Assembly (NCBI GenBank): GCA_050945075.1
Contig: JBMNSG010000041.1
Location: forward strand, 1 to 17,023
DNA: 17,023 bases
Source of the DNA: UBA7485 sp050945075
GTDB taxonomy: Bacteria; Bacillota; Clostridia; Eubacteriales; Eubacteriaceae
Direction: 5' to 3'
Shown piece after piece: positions 1 to 6,958 of this stretch (positions are counted from its first letter, which is position 1; every line of letters starts with the position of its first letter). Made by a program: the position numbers and the translations under genes. The notes under the pieces are model-generated. The model saw nothing but the letters and a program-made list of their open reading frames with translations, was not told where the DNA came from and did not search any database.

Positions 1-193
1 GTCCCTGGGAACTTTCGAACAACTGTACAACCGCCTTGTCGCCGCTGACTTCCAGCACACGACCCAGACGTTTCGCACCGTCATTTTCTTCAATTTCCAC
101 CAGTTCGTCAAATTTTACGCCCTGAACCTTATCCACGACCATTAGCGGGCCGACGACTTCTTTGATGGTTTTATATTCTCTGTTAATATCCAT
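1..193 (-). CDS. ntpB: V-type ATPase subunit B, N-terminal part (cut by window edge)
   Basis: This is the regulatory, non-catalytic nucleotide-site subunit that alternates with subunit A in the A3B3 head of the V1 sector. Only the first 64 codons are in the window. They translate as MDINREYKTIKEVVGPLMVV and continue with a beta-barrel-like stretch (FDELVEIEEN, GRVLEVSGDKAVVQLFE), as expected for the N-terminal barrel of V/A-type B subunits. The ATG lies one base after the TGA stop of the A subunit, so the two are probably translationally coupled; the purine-rich end of the A gene (GGCGGAAGA) can serve as ribosome binding site. Identification rests on this N-terminus plus its position after the A subunit, as in the E. 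hirae ntp order. The rest of the gene, and the expected D subunit, lie outside the window. Confidence 0.93.
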   Translation of the reverse strand, partial: MDINREYKTIKEVVGPLMVVDKVQGVKFDELVEIEENDGAKRLGRVLEVSGDKAVVQLFESSQG

Positions 194-194
194 A

Positions 195-2006
195 TCAGTC
201 TTCCGCCTCTACTGCTTCGTCGATCAGTTCACGTATTTCCGTATCCAGTTCCATCCGGATCTTCGGATATTGAACGGAAATTTCATCTTCCGGAACATAT
301 TTCATTCGCGCAATACGTTCACGGACTTTCATATCTGCCAGTTTCTGGAATGGAACGCCGGATTTGAGGGCATCCAGTCCCTTATGATACCAGGCCAGAA
401 TCATCCCGAGCATCTGGAACTGTTTGGTCAGCGACGAATACGTATCGATATCGTCAAATGCCGACTGGTGCAGGTAGTCATCACGGATAGACTGCGCACA
501 TTCCAGTGTCATTCTGTCTTTGAAAGCAATGGCATCGAAACCGACCAGCTGGACGATTTCGTCAAGCTCTGCTTCTTCCTGCAGGATAAGCATGGTGCGC
601 TTGACGTTTTTACTCCATTCTTCACTGACGATCCGGTCATAATATTCGTACAGCCGGTCTGAATACAGTGAATAGGACAGCAGCCAGTCAATAGCCGGGA
701 AGTGCCGTCTGTATGCCAGCTGAGCCGACAGACTCCAGAATACCTTGACGATTCTGAGTGTCGCCTGTGAGACAGGTTCTGAAATATCACCGCCTGGAGG
801 AGAAACAGCTCCGATAGCAGAAATGGAACCATAACGGGCTTTGTCGTCGCCATCGGTACCGAGGCAGCGGACGAAACCGGCACGTTCATAGAATTCTGCA
901 AGTCGTGATGACAGATATGCAGGATATCCTTCTTCACCCGGCATTTCTTCAAGACGTCCGGAAATTTCACGCAGTGCTTCTGCCCATCGTGATGTGGAGT
1001 CCGCCATAATAGCGACCTTGTAACCCATGTCGCGGAAATATTCTGCAATGGTGATCCCTGTGTAGATGCTGGCTTCACGAGCCGCAACAGGCATATCGGA
1101 AGTATTCGCGATCAGAACGGTCCGTTCCATCAGAGAAAGACCGGTTCTCGGGTCTTTCAGTTCCGGGAATTCCATAAGAACGTCGGTCATTTCGTTTCCG
1201 CGTTCACCGCATCCTACATAAACGATGATATCTGCATCTGCCCATTTTGCCAGCTGATGCTGTACAACCGTTTTACCGCTTCCGAACGGTCCCGGAATAG
1301 CGGCAATCCCGCCCTGAGCGATCGGGAACAGTGTGTCAATAACACGCTGGCCGGTTACCATCGGTTCATTCGGAGCGAATTTTTCCGCATAAGGACGGCC
1401 TTTTCTAACAGGCCAGCTGCGCTGCATGCGGATTTCTTCGATTTTTCCGTCTTCTTTTTTGATTTTTGCAATCACGTCCGTATTGGTTGCTTCACCGTCG
1501 AAAATCCATTCAACCGTTCCTTCAATACGGGGCGGAACCATGATTTTCTGCATAACCGCTTCAGTTTCCTGAACGGTTCCCAGAACATCACCGGCAGATA
1601 CCTTTTCGCCGGAGCGTGCTACTGCCTTGAACTTCCATTTTTTGTTCGGGTCAAGTTTGAGAACTTCGACGCCGCGTGTAATACGGTCTCCGGCCTGCTT
1701 GTAAATATTGGAAAGCGGACGCTGGATACCATCATAAATACCGCCTATGAGACCAGGTCCGAGTTCTACAGAAAGCGGTTCTCCGGTCGAATACACAGGA
1801 TCGCCGGGGCCCAGTCCGGCTGTTTCTTCATATACCTGTATTGAGGCTTTATCTTCTCTGAGCTCGATAACTTCGCCAATCAGCTGATCTTTACCGACCC
1901 GGACAACGTCGTACATCTGAATGTCCGGCATTCCTTCGGCGACTATCAGTGGTCCGGCGACCTTGACTATCGTGCCTTTTACAATTTCCTTATTGGGCTG
2001 AGTCAT
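195..2006 (-). CDS. ntpA: V-type ATPase catalytic subunit A
   Basis: This is the catalytic subunit of the cytoplasmic V1 head, which hydrolyses or synthesises ATP. From the chosen start the protein has 603 residues, a normal length for bacterial A subunits. It has an N-terminal barrel, then the non-homologous (bulge) domain, then the P-loop GPFGSGKT at about residues 239-246. These are followed by VGCGERGNEMTDVL with the catalytic Glu of the GER motif (about 268), MADSTSRWAEALREISGRLE, and PGGDISEPVSQATLRIVKVF. An in-frame ATG at 2039 would add 11 residues. I prefer 2006 because AAAGGGATGATCGA lies just before it and because homologues begin close to the EIVKGTIVKVAGP barrel strand. With this start there are 51 bases after subunit F; with the upstream ATG there are 18. 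The stop lies 1 base before ntpB. Confidence 0.97.
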   Translation of the reverse strand: MTQPNKEIVKGTIVKVAGPLIVAEGMPDIQMYDVVRVGKDQLIGEVIELREDKASIQVYEETAGLGPGDPVYSTGEPLSVELGPGLIGGIYDGIQRPLSNIYKQAGDRITRGVEVLKLDPNKKWKFKAVARSGEKVSAGDVLGTVQETEAVMQKIMVPPRIEGTVEWIFDGEATNTDVIAKIKKEDGKIEEIRMQRSWPVRKGRPYAEKFAPNEPMVTGQRVIDTLFPIAQGGIAAIPGPFGSGKTVVQHQLAKWADADIIVYVGCGERGNEMTDVLMEFPELKDPRTGLSLMERTVLIANTSDMPVAAREASIYTGITIAEYFRDMGYKVAIMADSTSRWAEALREISGRLEEMPGEEGYPAYLSSRLAEFYERAGFVRCLGTDGDDKARYGSISAIGAVSPPGGDISEPVSQATLRIVKVFWSLSAQLAYRRHFPAIDWLLSYSLYSDRLYEYYDRIVSEEWSKNVKRTMLILQEEAELDEIVQLVGFDAIAFKDRMTLECAQSIRDDYLHQSAFDDIDTYSSLTKQFQMLGMILAWYHKGLDALKSGVPFQKLADMKVRERIARMKYVPEDEISVQYPKIRMELDTEIRELIDEAVEAED

Positions 2007-2057
2007 TCGATCATCCCTTTCATCCTTGATTTCAGGCATTCTGCTGCCTGTGGAATT

Positions 2058-2378
2058 TTACTCAAATATATTGGTTCCGACCGCTTTTTCGACATTCGCG
2101 TTAATTCCCTTCATGCCCAGGCCTTTAGAGCCTGTCTTGTCGGGAATCGGTATGATTGCCGGATACGGTTCGGACTTGAAATGTGCTATAGTTTCCGGAA
2201 TTTTTTCTGCTGCGCTTTCGGTGATGTAAATCACCGGCGTTTCTTCTCTGGCAAGATCTTTTACAGCCTTTTCAACTTCTTCCGCCGTCTGAGCATAGAC
2301 AGTGATGAAGCCGAGTGCTTTGAAAATCATGACGGAGTCGCGTTCGCCGACGACTGACAGTTTATTTTTATTGCTCAT
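2058..2378 (-). CDS. ntpG: V-type ATPase subunit F
   Basis: This is a central-stalk subunit that binds the D shaft and couples head rotation to the membrane ring. It has 106 residues, typical of the ATP-synt_F family. The visible pattern is a short Rossmann-like fold: KLSVVGERDSVMIFKALGF, then an alpha/beta repeat (TPVIYITESAAEKIPETI), then a PAIIPIPDKTGSKGLGM stretch that matches the usual P-x-I-P-G/D region, ending in a helix (INANVEKAVGTNIF). The Shine-Dalgarno GAGGTG overlaps the stop of subunit C, with 8 bases between the genes. In E. hirae nomenclature this subunit is NtpG. It should not be confused with the G/H-like stalk subunit that heads the operon. Confidence 0.95.
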   Translation of the reverse strand: MSNKNKLSVVGERDSVMIFKALGFITVYAQTAEEVEKAVKDLAREETPVIYITESAAEKIPETIAHFKSEPYPAIIPIPDKTGSKGLGMKGINANVEKAVGTNIFE

Positions 2379-2386
2379 TTTTCACC

Positions 2387-3358
2387 TCAGGCCAGACCCA
2401 GTTCCGCAAGCGGGACCTGTTTTCCTGAACGTTTTCCGGCAAAAAGGATCCGGAGCATTCTCGCTTCGTATTCCTTCTGAATCAGATAGTTCATAATCGG
2501 ACCCATACCAAATGTTTCCATATAAGCCTGATGTGCAATCTGATAACTTCTGCGGCTGAACTTCATGGCAAGATTGGAAATGCTGCCATCCCGTTCAAAT
2601 TCCCTCAGAAATCCCTTGATAAAATAATCGTCTTCTCCGGCAGAAAGCATATCCGGAAGCTGTTCGACAGGAACATCGACTGCTTCCATCAGTTTTTCTT
2701 CCGGAACAGCTCCGCCCGGTATAATCAGCGGTTTGAGCTGTTCGGCACTCCATTTCAGATTTCTGATTCTTAAAAGAGTCAGTATATTGGTGAAATCTGT
2801 CTTGGAATCGAAATAACGTTTCATCAGGGGATCTGTCGATTTCTTGTTGGAAAGAACAAAATCAATCTGTTCAAAGACTGAATCGTCGATCATCGCCGAA
2901 AGCTCTCTGGGAGCCATATCCGGTGAAAACCGGTCTACAGCTTCCCGGAGTTTTTCCGGAAAAGCATCGAAACTGTCCTTTTCAAAAGATTCCAGAAGAA
3001 CCGGCAGTGGAATACTGCCGCCCTCGAGCAGAATACTATCGACTTCTTCTTCTTCGAGCATACCTTTCAGTACTGTTTTGATGTTGTGCGCATCCGTCTG
3101 AAGAAGAAGAAGATCTGTCAGCTTGTGATTGGGAGAAACCTCCCGGATCAGTTCCCTCGCCTGCGCTACATTAGCCCTGGTAAGAGAATCGATATCGTTC
3201 TGATCCTTTGCTTTCTGTCCGTAGCCCATTTCATGGAGCAGTCTGTAAGCCTCGTCCAGTCCGGCTTCCCACAGCCTGTTCCACTGGGACTGGTCGATCA
3301 GGGAGTCTTCAGAAACCTTGATGCGGCTCACTGCATACGGATAACTGCATTCAGACAA
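2387..3358 (-). CDS. ntpC: V-type ATPase subunit C (d-like, AC39 family)
   Basis: This is the socket subunit that joins the central stalk to the rotating c-ring. It has 323 residues and is mostly helical, with features of the vATP-synt_AC39 family. These are three repeated helical units, the SPNHKLTDLLLLQTDAHNIK stretch, YFDSKTDFTNILTLLRIR, and the C-terminal GPIMNYLIQKEYEARMLRI helix with its RILFAGK ending. The start is TTG: GGAGGTG, at the end of the subunit E gene, lies 4-6 bases upstream of it, and no nearby ATG has a ribosome binding site. Only one base separates it from the stop of ntpE, so coupling is likely. It stands between E and F, as in E. hirae. Confidence 0.95.
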   Translation of the reverse strand: MSECSYPYAVSRIKVSEDSLIDQSQWNRLWEAGLDEAYRLLHEMGYGQKAKDQNDIDSLTRANVAQARELIREVSPNHKLTDLLLLQTDAHNIKTVLKGMLEEEEVDSILLEGGSIPLPVLLESFEKDSFDAFPEKLREAVDRFSPDMAPRELSAMIDDSVFEQIDFVLSNKKSTDPLMKRYFDSKTDFTNILTLLRIRNLKWSAEQLKPLIIPGGAVPEEKLMEAVDVPVEQLPDMLSAGEDDYFIKGFLREFERDGSISNLAMKFSRRSYQIAHQAYMETFGMGPIMNYLIQKEYEARMLRILFAGKRSGKQVPLAELGLA

Positions 3359-3359
3359 A

Positions 3360-3992
3360 TTACACCTCCGGTTTTTCCGGGTTAAAGAGGATTTGCGTTA
3401 CATCCCATTCCAGTGGTCCGCGTGCATTCTGCAGCAGAACTTCGAACGATCCGTTAACATCGGAATCCTCTCCGATGAGCATAATTCCTTCCCTGAATCC
3501 TGCGGGATTCGGATCAAGCTCCAGTCCCGTTTGATGACCGTTTTCTTTGAGCATCTGATTCAGCTGATCCAGAAACGGTCCTTTTCCCATAAAATTCCCG
3601 GTATAGCGAGGCATATCTTTTTCAGGAACCTTGATCATTCTGGTCCCGGTTACTGTACCGGCCAGAACAATTTCCCTGATGAGCTTTGCCCATTCTTTTT
3701 CCGGAAGTTCTCCCATCTTTTGAAGAGCCAGGTCAAATGCTTTATCCAGCATTCTGCGTTTTTCACGCAGCAGGTCTTTTCGTTCGTCGAGACCCGCTGT
3801 CAGTTTTCCGCGCCTTTTGGTTTCTTCTTTATCTGCTTCGAACTGTTTTTTCAGACTTTCCAGTCTGGCTGCTGTCTGGGTTTCGATTTTTTTCGTATCC
3901 GCAGCTGCCTGTTCCTTTGCAGATTTCTGGATTGCTTCCGCTTCTGCCTGAGCATTTTCGAGAATTTTGTTTACGATTTTGTCAGAAGCCAT
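3360..3992 (-). CDS. ntpE: V-type ATPase subunit E (peripheral stalk)
   Basis: This peripheral-stalk (stator) subunit pairs with the G/H-like subunit and holds the A3B3 head still against rotation. It has 210 residues. Residues 1-100 form one long charged helix (ASDKIVNKILENAQAEAEAI and on), as in the stalk coiled coil. The C-terminal half forms the globular head-binding domain, with GLELDPNPAGFREGIMLIGE and VNGSFEVLLQNAR, a pattern typical of vATP-synt_E. The start is ATG with GCAGGAA upstream; 18 bases separate it from ntpK. The end of this gene carries the ribosome binding site for ntpC. Confidence 0.94.
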   Translation of the reverse strand: MASDKIVNKILENAQAEAEAIQKSAKEQAAADTKKIETQTAARLESLKKQFEADKEETKRRGKLTAGLDERKDLLREKRRMLDKAFDLALQKMGELPEKEWAKLIREIVLAGTVTGTRMIKVPEKDMPRYTGNFMGKGPFLDQLNQMLKENGHQTGLELDPNPAGFREGIMLIGEDSDVNGSFEVLLQNARGPLEWDVTQILFNPEKPEV

Positions 3993-4010
3993 ATCGATTC
4001 CTGCTTCCGT

Positions 4011-4478
4011 TTATACGCCGTAGATCATCAGGATCGTTACGAGCAGAGCCAGGATCGCGTATGTTTCAACAAGAGCGGTCATTGTGATCCCTTTAGCAGA
4101 TGCTTCAGGATCCTTGCCTGTCATATGGATGGCAGCAACAGCTGTATTCCCCTGATACATACCGGAGAAAAGGCCGACAAAACCGATCGGGCAGCCTGCA
4201 CACATATATGCGATACCCTGCTGAACAGTAAGATCTACCGGATTTCCGCCGAGGGCACCGATCTGAACAAGAATCAGAATCGCTGAAAGGAATCCGTAAA
4301 TCCCCTGTGTACCCGGAAGAGCCTGTAAAACGAGCAGCTTTCCGAAAAGTTCCGGCTTTTCTGCCGTAACTCCTGCAGCTGCCTGACCTGCTACCTGCAC
4401 ACCATAAGCGGAACCGATCCCGGCAAAAGTGGCTGCAATTGCTGCGCCTGCCAAGGCATAGACTAAACCAACTGACAT
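4011..4478 (-). CDS. ntpK: V-type ATPase membrane ring subunit K (c-like proteolipid), Na+ type
   Basis: This is the rotor-ring subunit that carries the transported ion through the membrane. From the chosen start it has 155 residues and four hydrophobic helices, a duplicated hairpin as in E. hirae NtpK (156 residues). I chose ATG 4478 because CTGGAGGATTAAT precedes it; an ATG nine codons upstream has no ribosome binding site. The first hairpin ends in LQALPGTQG (Leu54, Thr57, Gln58), the third helix has FSGMYQG (Gln109), and the last has VETYAIL (Glu138). The E. hirae Na+ site is formed by Leu61 carbonyl, Thr64, Gln65, Gln110 and Glu139, so every ligand is present, and the Gln-to-Glu spacing of 29 is the same. 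The loop between hairpins is about six residues longer. Na+ coupling is inferred from this match. The gene is preceded by the only large gap in the operon, which holds a hairpin. Confidence 0.96.
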   Translation of the reverse strand: MSVGLVYALAGAAIAATFAGIGSAYGVQVAGQAAAGVTAEKPELFGKLLVLQALPGTQGIYGFLSAILILVQIGALGGNPVDLTVQQGIAYMCAGCPIGFVGLFSGMYQGNTAVAAIHMTGKDPEASAKGITMTALVETYAILALLVTILMIYGV

Positions 4479-4509
4479 ATTAATCCTCCAGAATTGTTTT
4501 TTCAATTTT

Positions 4510-4550
4510 AGGAATGACCGTCATTTTATATTTCAGAAAACGGCATTCCT
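4510..4550 (-). promoter_or_regulatory. Hairpin in the ntpI-ntpK gap
   Basis: In the 108-base gap between ntpI and ntpK, AGGAATG(a)CCGT at 4510-4521 pairs with ACGGCATTCCT at 4540-4550. This gives an 11-bp stem with one bulged base and an 18-base loop. On the transcribed strand no U-run follows, so it is unlikely to be a terminator. It lies about 30 bases upstream of the start codon of ntpK and its strong Shine-Dalgarno. An inferred role is mRNA processing or stabilisation, which would let the ring subunit be made in excess over the others. Confidence 0.55.
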
Positions 4551-4586
4551 GTTGTTCTTTTGTTTTCAGCAACGGACGGACGTCTG

Positions 4587-6500
4587 TTACTTTTTCTTCT
4601 TCGGTGTCACCGAATCAGATCCCTGCGGATGATCGGTATCGAGCACATCGTAATACTCTTCACTAATAGCCAGCGGTGTAAAAGCATAGCCGCCGCCTTC
4701 GTAAAACTGGTTAAAGAATTCGATATATTCAAGACGACTGTCATGAACATAAGCGGACAGTGTACTCATGGCAAGGTTGAAGACATGTCCTGCAAGCAGG
4801 ATTAACGCTGCCGCGATATAGCCGATAATACTGCCGGCAACCATACCTGCCAGCAGGTTCATGACCATCCCGACAACCGTTGTTGCCAGAGCCAGTGCCA
4901 GTATTCTCGAATATGAAAGAATATCACTCAGATAACTGCTGATATTGTAAAGTCCCAGAAGTCCTCCGATAGCCTTTCCGATAATCCCCTTCTTTTCACG
5001 TCCAGCCGTACACAGGATTACGACAGCACCTGCAATAGCCATCCATTTTCCCGCGGTAGCTGCTGCCGGAATAAAAAGCAGTCCCAAACCGACAATGAGC
5101 ACCATCCAGCTTACCTGGTCAAACAGTGCATCCATGAGTTTTCCGGCCCGGACCTGTTCGGCAATTTTGATAGACATTCCGGAGAATATCTGCAGAACCC
5201 CGATAATCATGACAAAAATAAGCATGCGCATCGGATCGTCCAGCGGTGAGAACATAATAGGATTCCAGGTTTCACCGAAATAAGAGCCGAACATCACACC
5301 CCAGAACACCGTCATATAGCTTGAATAATACAGGACATTGATCAGTTTTCTGAAACTGCCGCGCGGCTGTTTGATTTTACGGAACAGCCAGAGCAGAATA
5401 ATTGAAACTGCTCCATATCCGACATCACCGATCATCATACCAAAGATAATCCAGTACCACGGGCCTGCAACCGGTGCAGGATCGATGGTTCCCGGCTTTG
5501 GCAGTGAGAACATGTCTGTGATTGTTTCAAATGAGGCCAGAAACTTTGAATTCTGGGTAACAGTCGGAGGCTTTTCGCCTTCCGGCGGATCGGTGATTTC
5601 CAGATCGTATACATCGGTAACTCTGGAAACATCCTGCTGCAGCTTTTCCTGCCTGTCTTCACGGATCCATCCGGTAATCGTCATTGTTTCCAATGTACCG
5701 GAATAGGGTATCGCTTCGCGTGATTCTTTACTGACCATCTGCTGGATCAGCAGTTCCAGGTCATTGCGTTCCCCGGTCAGTGCTTCCAGCTGGACATTCA
5801 GTGCTTCCAGCTCTTCCTGCGCGCCGGATACAATCGCTTCATTGGCTTCATAGACCTGCCGTGGCGGAACATCCGCAGGCGGCGGAGCTGCTTCCGTAAA
5901 GCCATGTTCCTTTGCTTCTTCCAGGACTGCCGTGGATTCAGGCGCGTAAACCAGAATTACGGCTGCCCGGCCTTCTGGAGCACTTCCGTATAAATGCAGT
6001 TCAGAGTCGTTTTCCTGTATACAGGTACTGACCTCCTGGACAACATTTTCAGGAATGAAACCGGTGAAAATCGATACATATTTGCCGGATTCAAGCTCCT
6101 TTGTCGGAATGGTCAGATCGAGCCAGGGCTCCAGCGCATCATTCTGCGACTGGGCTGTTGCGATCCGTGTGTTGCACCAAGTGATTTTCTGAGAAATTTC
6201 ACTTGTCTGGGCTGCAATCTCCTGTCCGCGTTCATTGGCCTTCATGAACTGCGAATAAGCGATTTTCGGACGGTCAACAAAGAAGGAATGCTTTGTGACA
6301 ACAGAATTCATCAATCTAAGCATTGATTGAGCCTGTTCCATTTTGACTTTGTCCGCATCGATGACGCTCTGGTCGGTCTGTACTTTTTCCTCCTCAGGAG
6401 GAATGATCATAAGCTGACCACCCCGCTGAAGTGATTCGAGCATCTCGCGCTTGTCTTCCTTAAGGAAAATAAGCGTCACCTTTTTCATCGGTATCAGCAT
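4587..6500 (-). CDS. ntpI: V-type ATPase subunit I (a-like stator subunit)
   Basis: This membrane stator subunit forms the ion half-channels facing the c-ring. It has 637 residues. Residues 1-340 are cytoplasmic, with two coiled-coil stretches (about 40-120 and 215-260), and from about 345 there are some seven to eight hydrophobic segments. Typical motifs are PGPWYWIIFGMMIGDVGYG-like sequence (346-363), the FGSYFGE loop (404-410), and SYSRILALALAT with Arg532. A further conserved Arg589 lies in VHDSRLEYIEFF; the two arginines are spaced like the E. hirae pair (Arg573/Arg629) needed for ion release. The tail ends in lysines. The ATG overlaps the stop of ntpF by one base (TAATG), with GGAAGGTG upstream. 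A second Met at residue 5 is a possible alternative start. Confidence 0.96.
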   Translation of the reverse strand: MLIPMKKVTLIFLKEDKREMLESLQRGGQLMIIPPEEEKVQTDQSVIDADKVKMEQAQSMLRLMNSVVTKHSFFVDRPKIAYSQFMKANERGQEIAAQTSEISQKITWCNTRIATAQSQNDALEPWLDLTIPTKELESGKYVSIFTGFIPENVVQEVSTCIQENDSELHLYGSAPEGRAAVILVYAPESTAVLEEAKEHGFTEAAPPPADVPPRQVYEANEAIVSGAQEELEALNVQLEALTGERNDLELLIQQMVSKESREAIPYSGTLETMTITGWIREDRQEKLQQDVSRVTDVYDLEITDPPEGEKPPTVTQNSKFLASFETITDMFSLPKPGTIDPAPVAGPWYWIIFGMMIGDVGYGAVSIILLWLFRKIKQPRGSFRKLINVLYYSSYMTVFWGVMFGSYFGETWNPIMFSPLDDPMRMLIFVMIIGVLQIFSGMSIKIAEQVRAGKLMDALFDQVSWMVLIVGLGLLFIPAAATAGKWMAIAGAVVILCTAGREKKGIIGKAIGGLLGLYNISSYLSDILSYSRILALALATTVVGMVMNLLAGMVAGSIIGYIAAALILLAGHVFNLAMSTLSAYVHDSRLEYIEFFNQFYEGGGYAFTPLAISEEYYDVLDTDHPQGSDSVTPKKKK

Positions 6501-6805
6501 TATCCGATCACCTTCCCGATGATGTAGTCTGCAGCTTTGGGAACATACTGTTCCGCTTCTTCAGCTGCTTCCCGATTTTTACGCTGCTTCGCTTTCAGAT
6601 ACGCTTTGACTTCCTGATCGGATTCTTCCTGAACCCGGTTCAGTTTTTCAGCGTAATCTTTTTTCGCTGCATCGATTTTCTGTTCACTTTCGGATCTGGC
6701 CTGTGCGTCTGCTTTATTCAGACTATCCCGGGCTTTAAGCCTGGCATCAGCCTTGATTTTTTCAGCCTGATCTTCCGCACTGTGAATAGAATCAAGAATT
6801 GACAT
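6500..6805 (-). CDS. ntpF: V-type ATPase G/H-like peripheral stalk subunit
   Basis: This is the first gene of the ATPase operon. Its 101-residue product is almost wholly charged and helical (Ala, Lys, Glu, Gln and Asp rich), as in the G/H stalk subunits that form a coiled coil with subunit E. It ends in a small hydrophobic piece (AADYIIGKVIG) also seen in NtpF/AtpH proteins. I chose ATG 6805 because AAAGGTGGTGAGAAG lies before it and because MSILDSIHSAEDQAEKI begins like family members; the open frame continues 21 codons further upstream without support. Assignment rests on composition, length and position before ntpI, since this family is poorly conserved in sequence. Confidence 0.88.
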   Translation of the reverse strand: MSILDSIHSAEDQAEKIKADARLKARDSLNKADAQARSESEQKIDAAKKDYAEKLNRVQEESDQEVKAYLKAKQRKNREAAEEAEQYVPKAADYIIGKVIG

Positions 6806-6869
6806 CTTCTCACCACCTTTGCTGTATATTTGTGATGCTTCGGGTCTCCAAAAACGATCCCTCATCATT

Positions 6870-6898
6870 TATGTAAACCTATTACATATTTTAAACAA
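6870..6898 (-). promoter_or_regulatory. Weak candidate promoter of the V-ATPase operon
   Basis: On the minus strand TTGTTT (6898-6893) is followed after 17 bases by TACATA (6875-6870), both poor matches to the consensus. An alternative -10 is TGTAAT at 6886-6881, without a good -35. A promoter is expected here because a strong terminator lies just upstream, but the exact one is uncertain. Confidence 0.3.
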
Positions 6899-6899
6899 A

Positions 6900-6944
6900 A
6901 ATAAGAAAAAAATCCCAAAAACTTTCTCATTTTTTGGGATTTTT
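6900..6944 (-). terminator. Intrinsic terminator after argD
   Basis: A 14-bp perfect stem (6908-6921 with 6931-6944, core AATCCC/GGGATT flanked by A and T runs) encloses a 9-base loop. On the minus strand it is followed by a T-rich tract (TTTTTTTCTTATTTTTG). It begins 14 bases after the argD stop and separates the arginine operon from the ATPase operon. Because of the A/T flanks it could also work in the other direction, but no plus-strand gene reads into it. Confidence 0.9.
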
Positions 6945-6958
6945 GTGATAAAAAATTG

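Noticed and set aside
162..662. Plus-strand open frame of 166 codons
   Set aside because: It is antisense to ntpB/ntpA, has no plausible ribosome binding site or domain, and is explained by the coding bias of the opposite strand. The same holds for the other long frames opposite the ATPase and arg genes.
509..1087. Minus-strand frame of 192 codons
   Set aside because: It lies wholly inside ntpA in another frame with low-complexity, non-protein-like sequence.
2007..2039. Upstream ATG of ntpA adding 11 residues
   Set aside because: The ribosome binding site before 2006 and the usual N-terminus of the family favour the later start. It cannot be fully excluded.
3393..4286. Plus-strand open frame of 297 codons
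   Set aside because: It is antisense to ntpE and ntpK, rich in Cys and Phe from reverse-complement codon bias, and has no start context.
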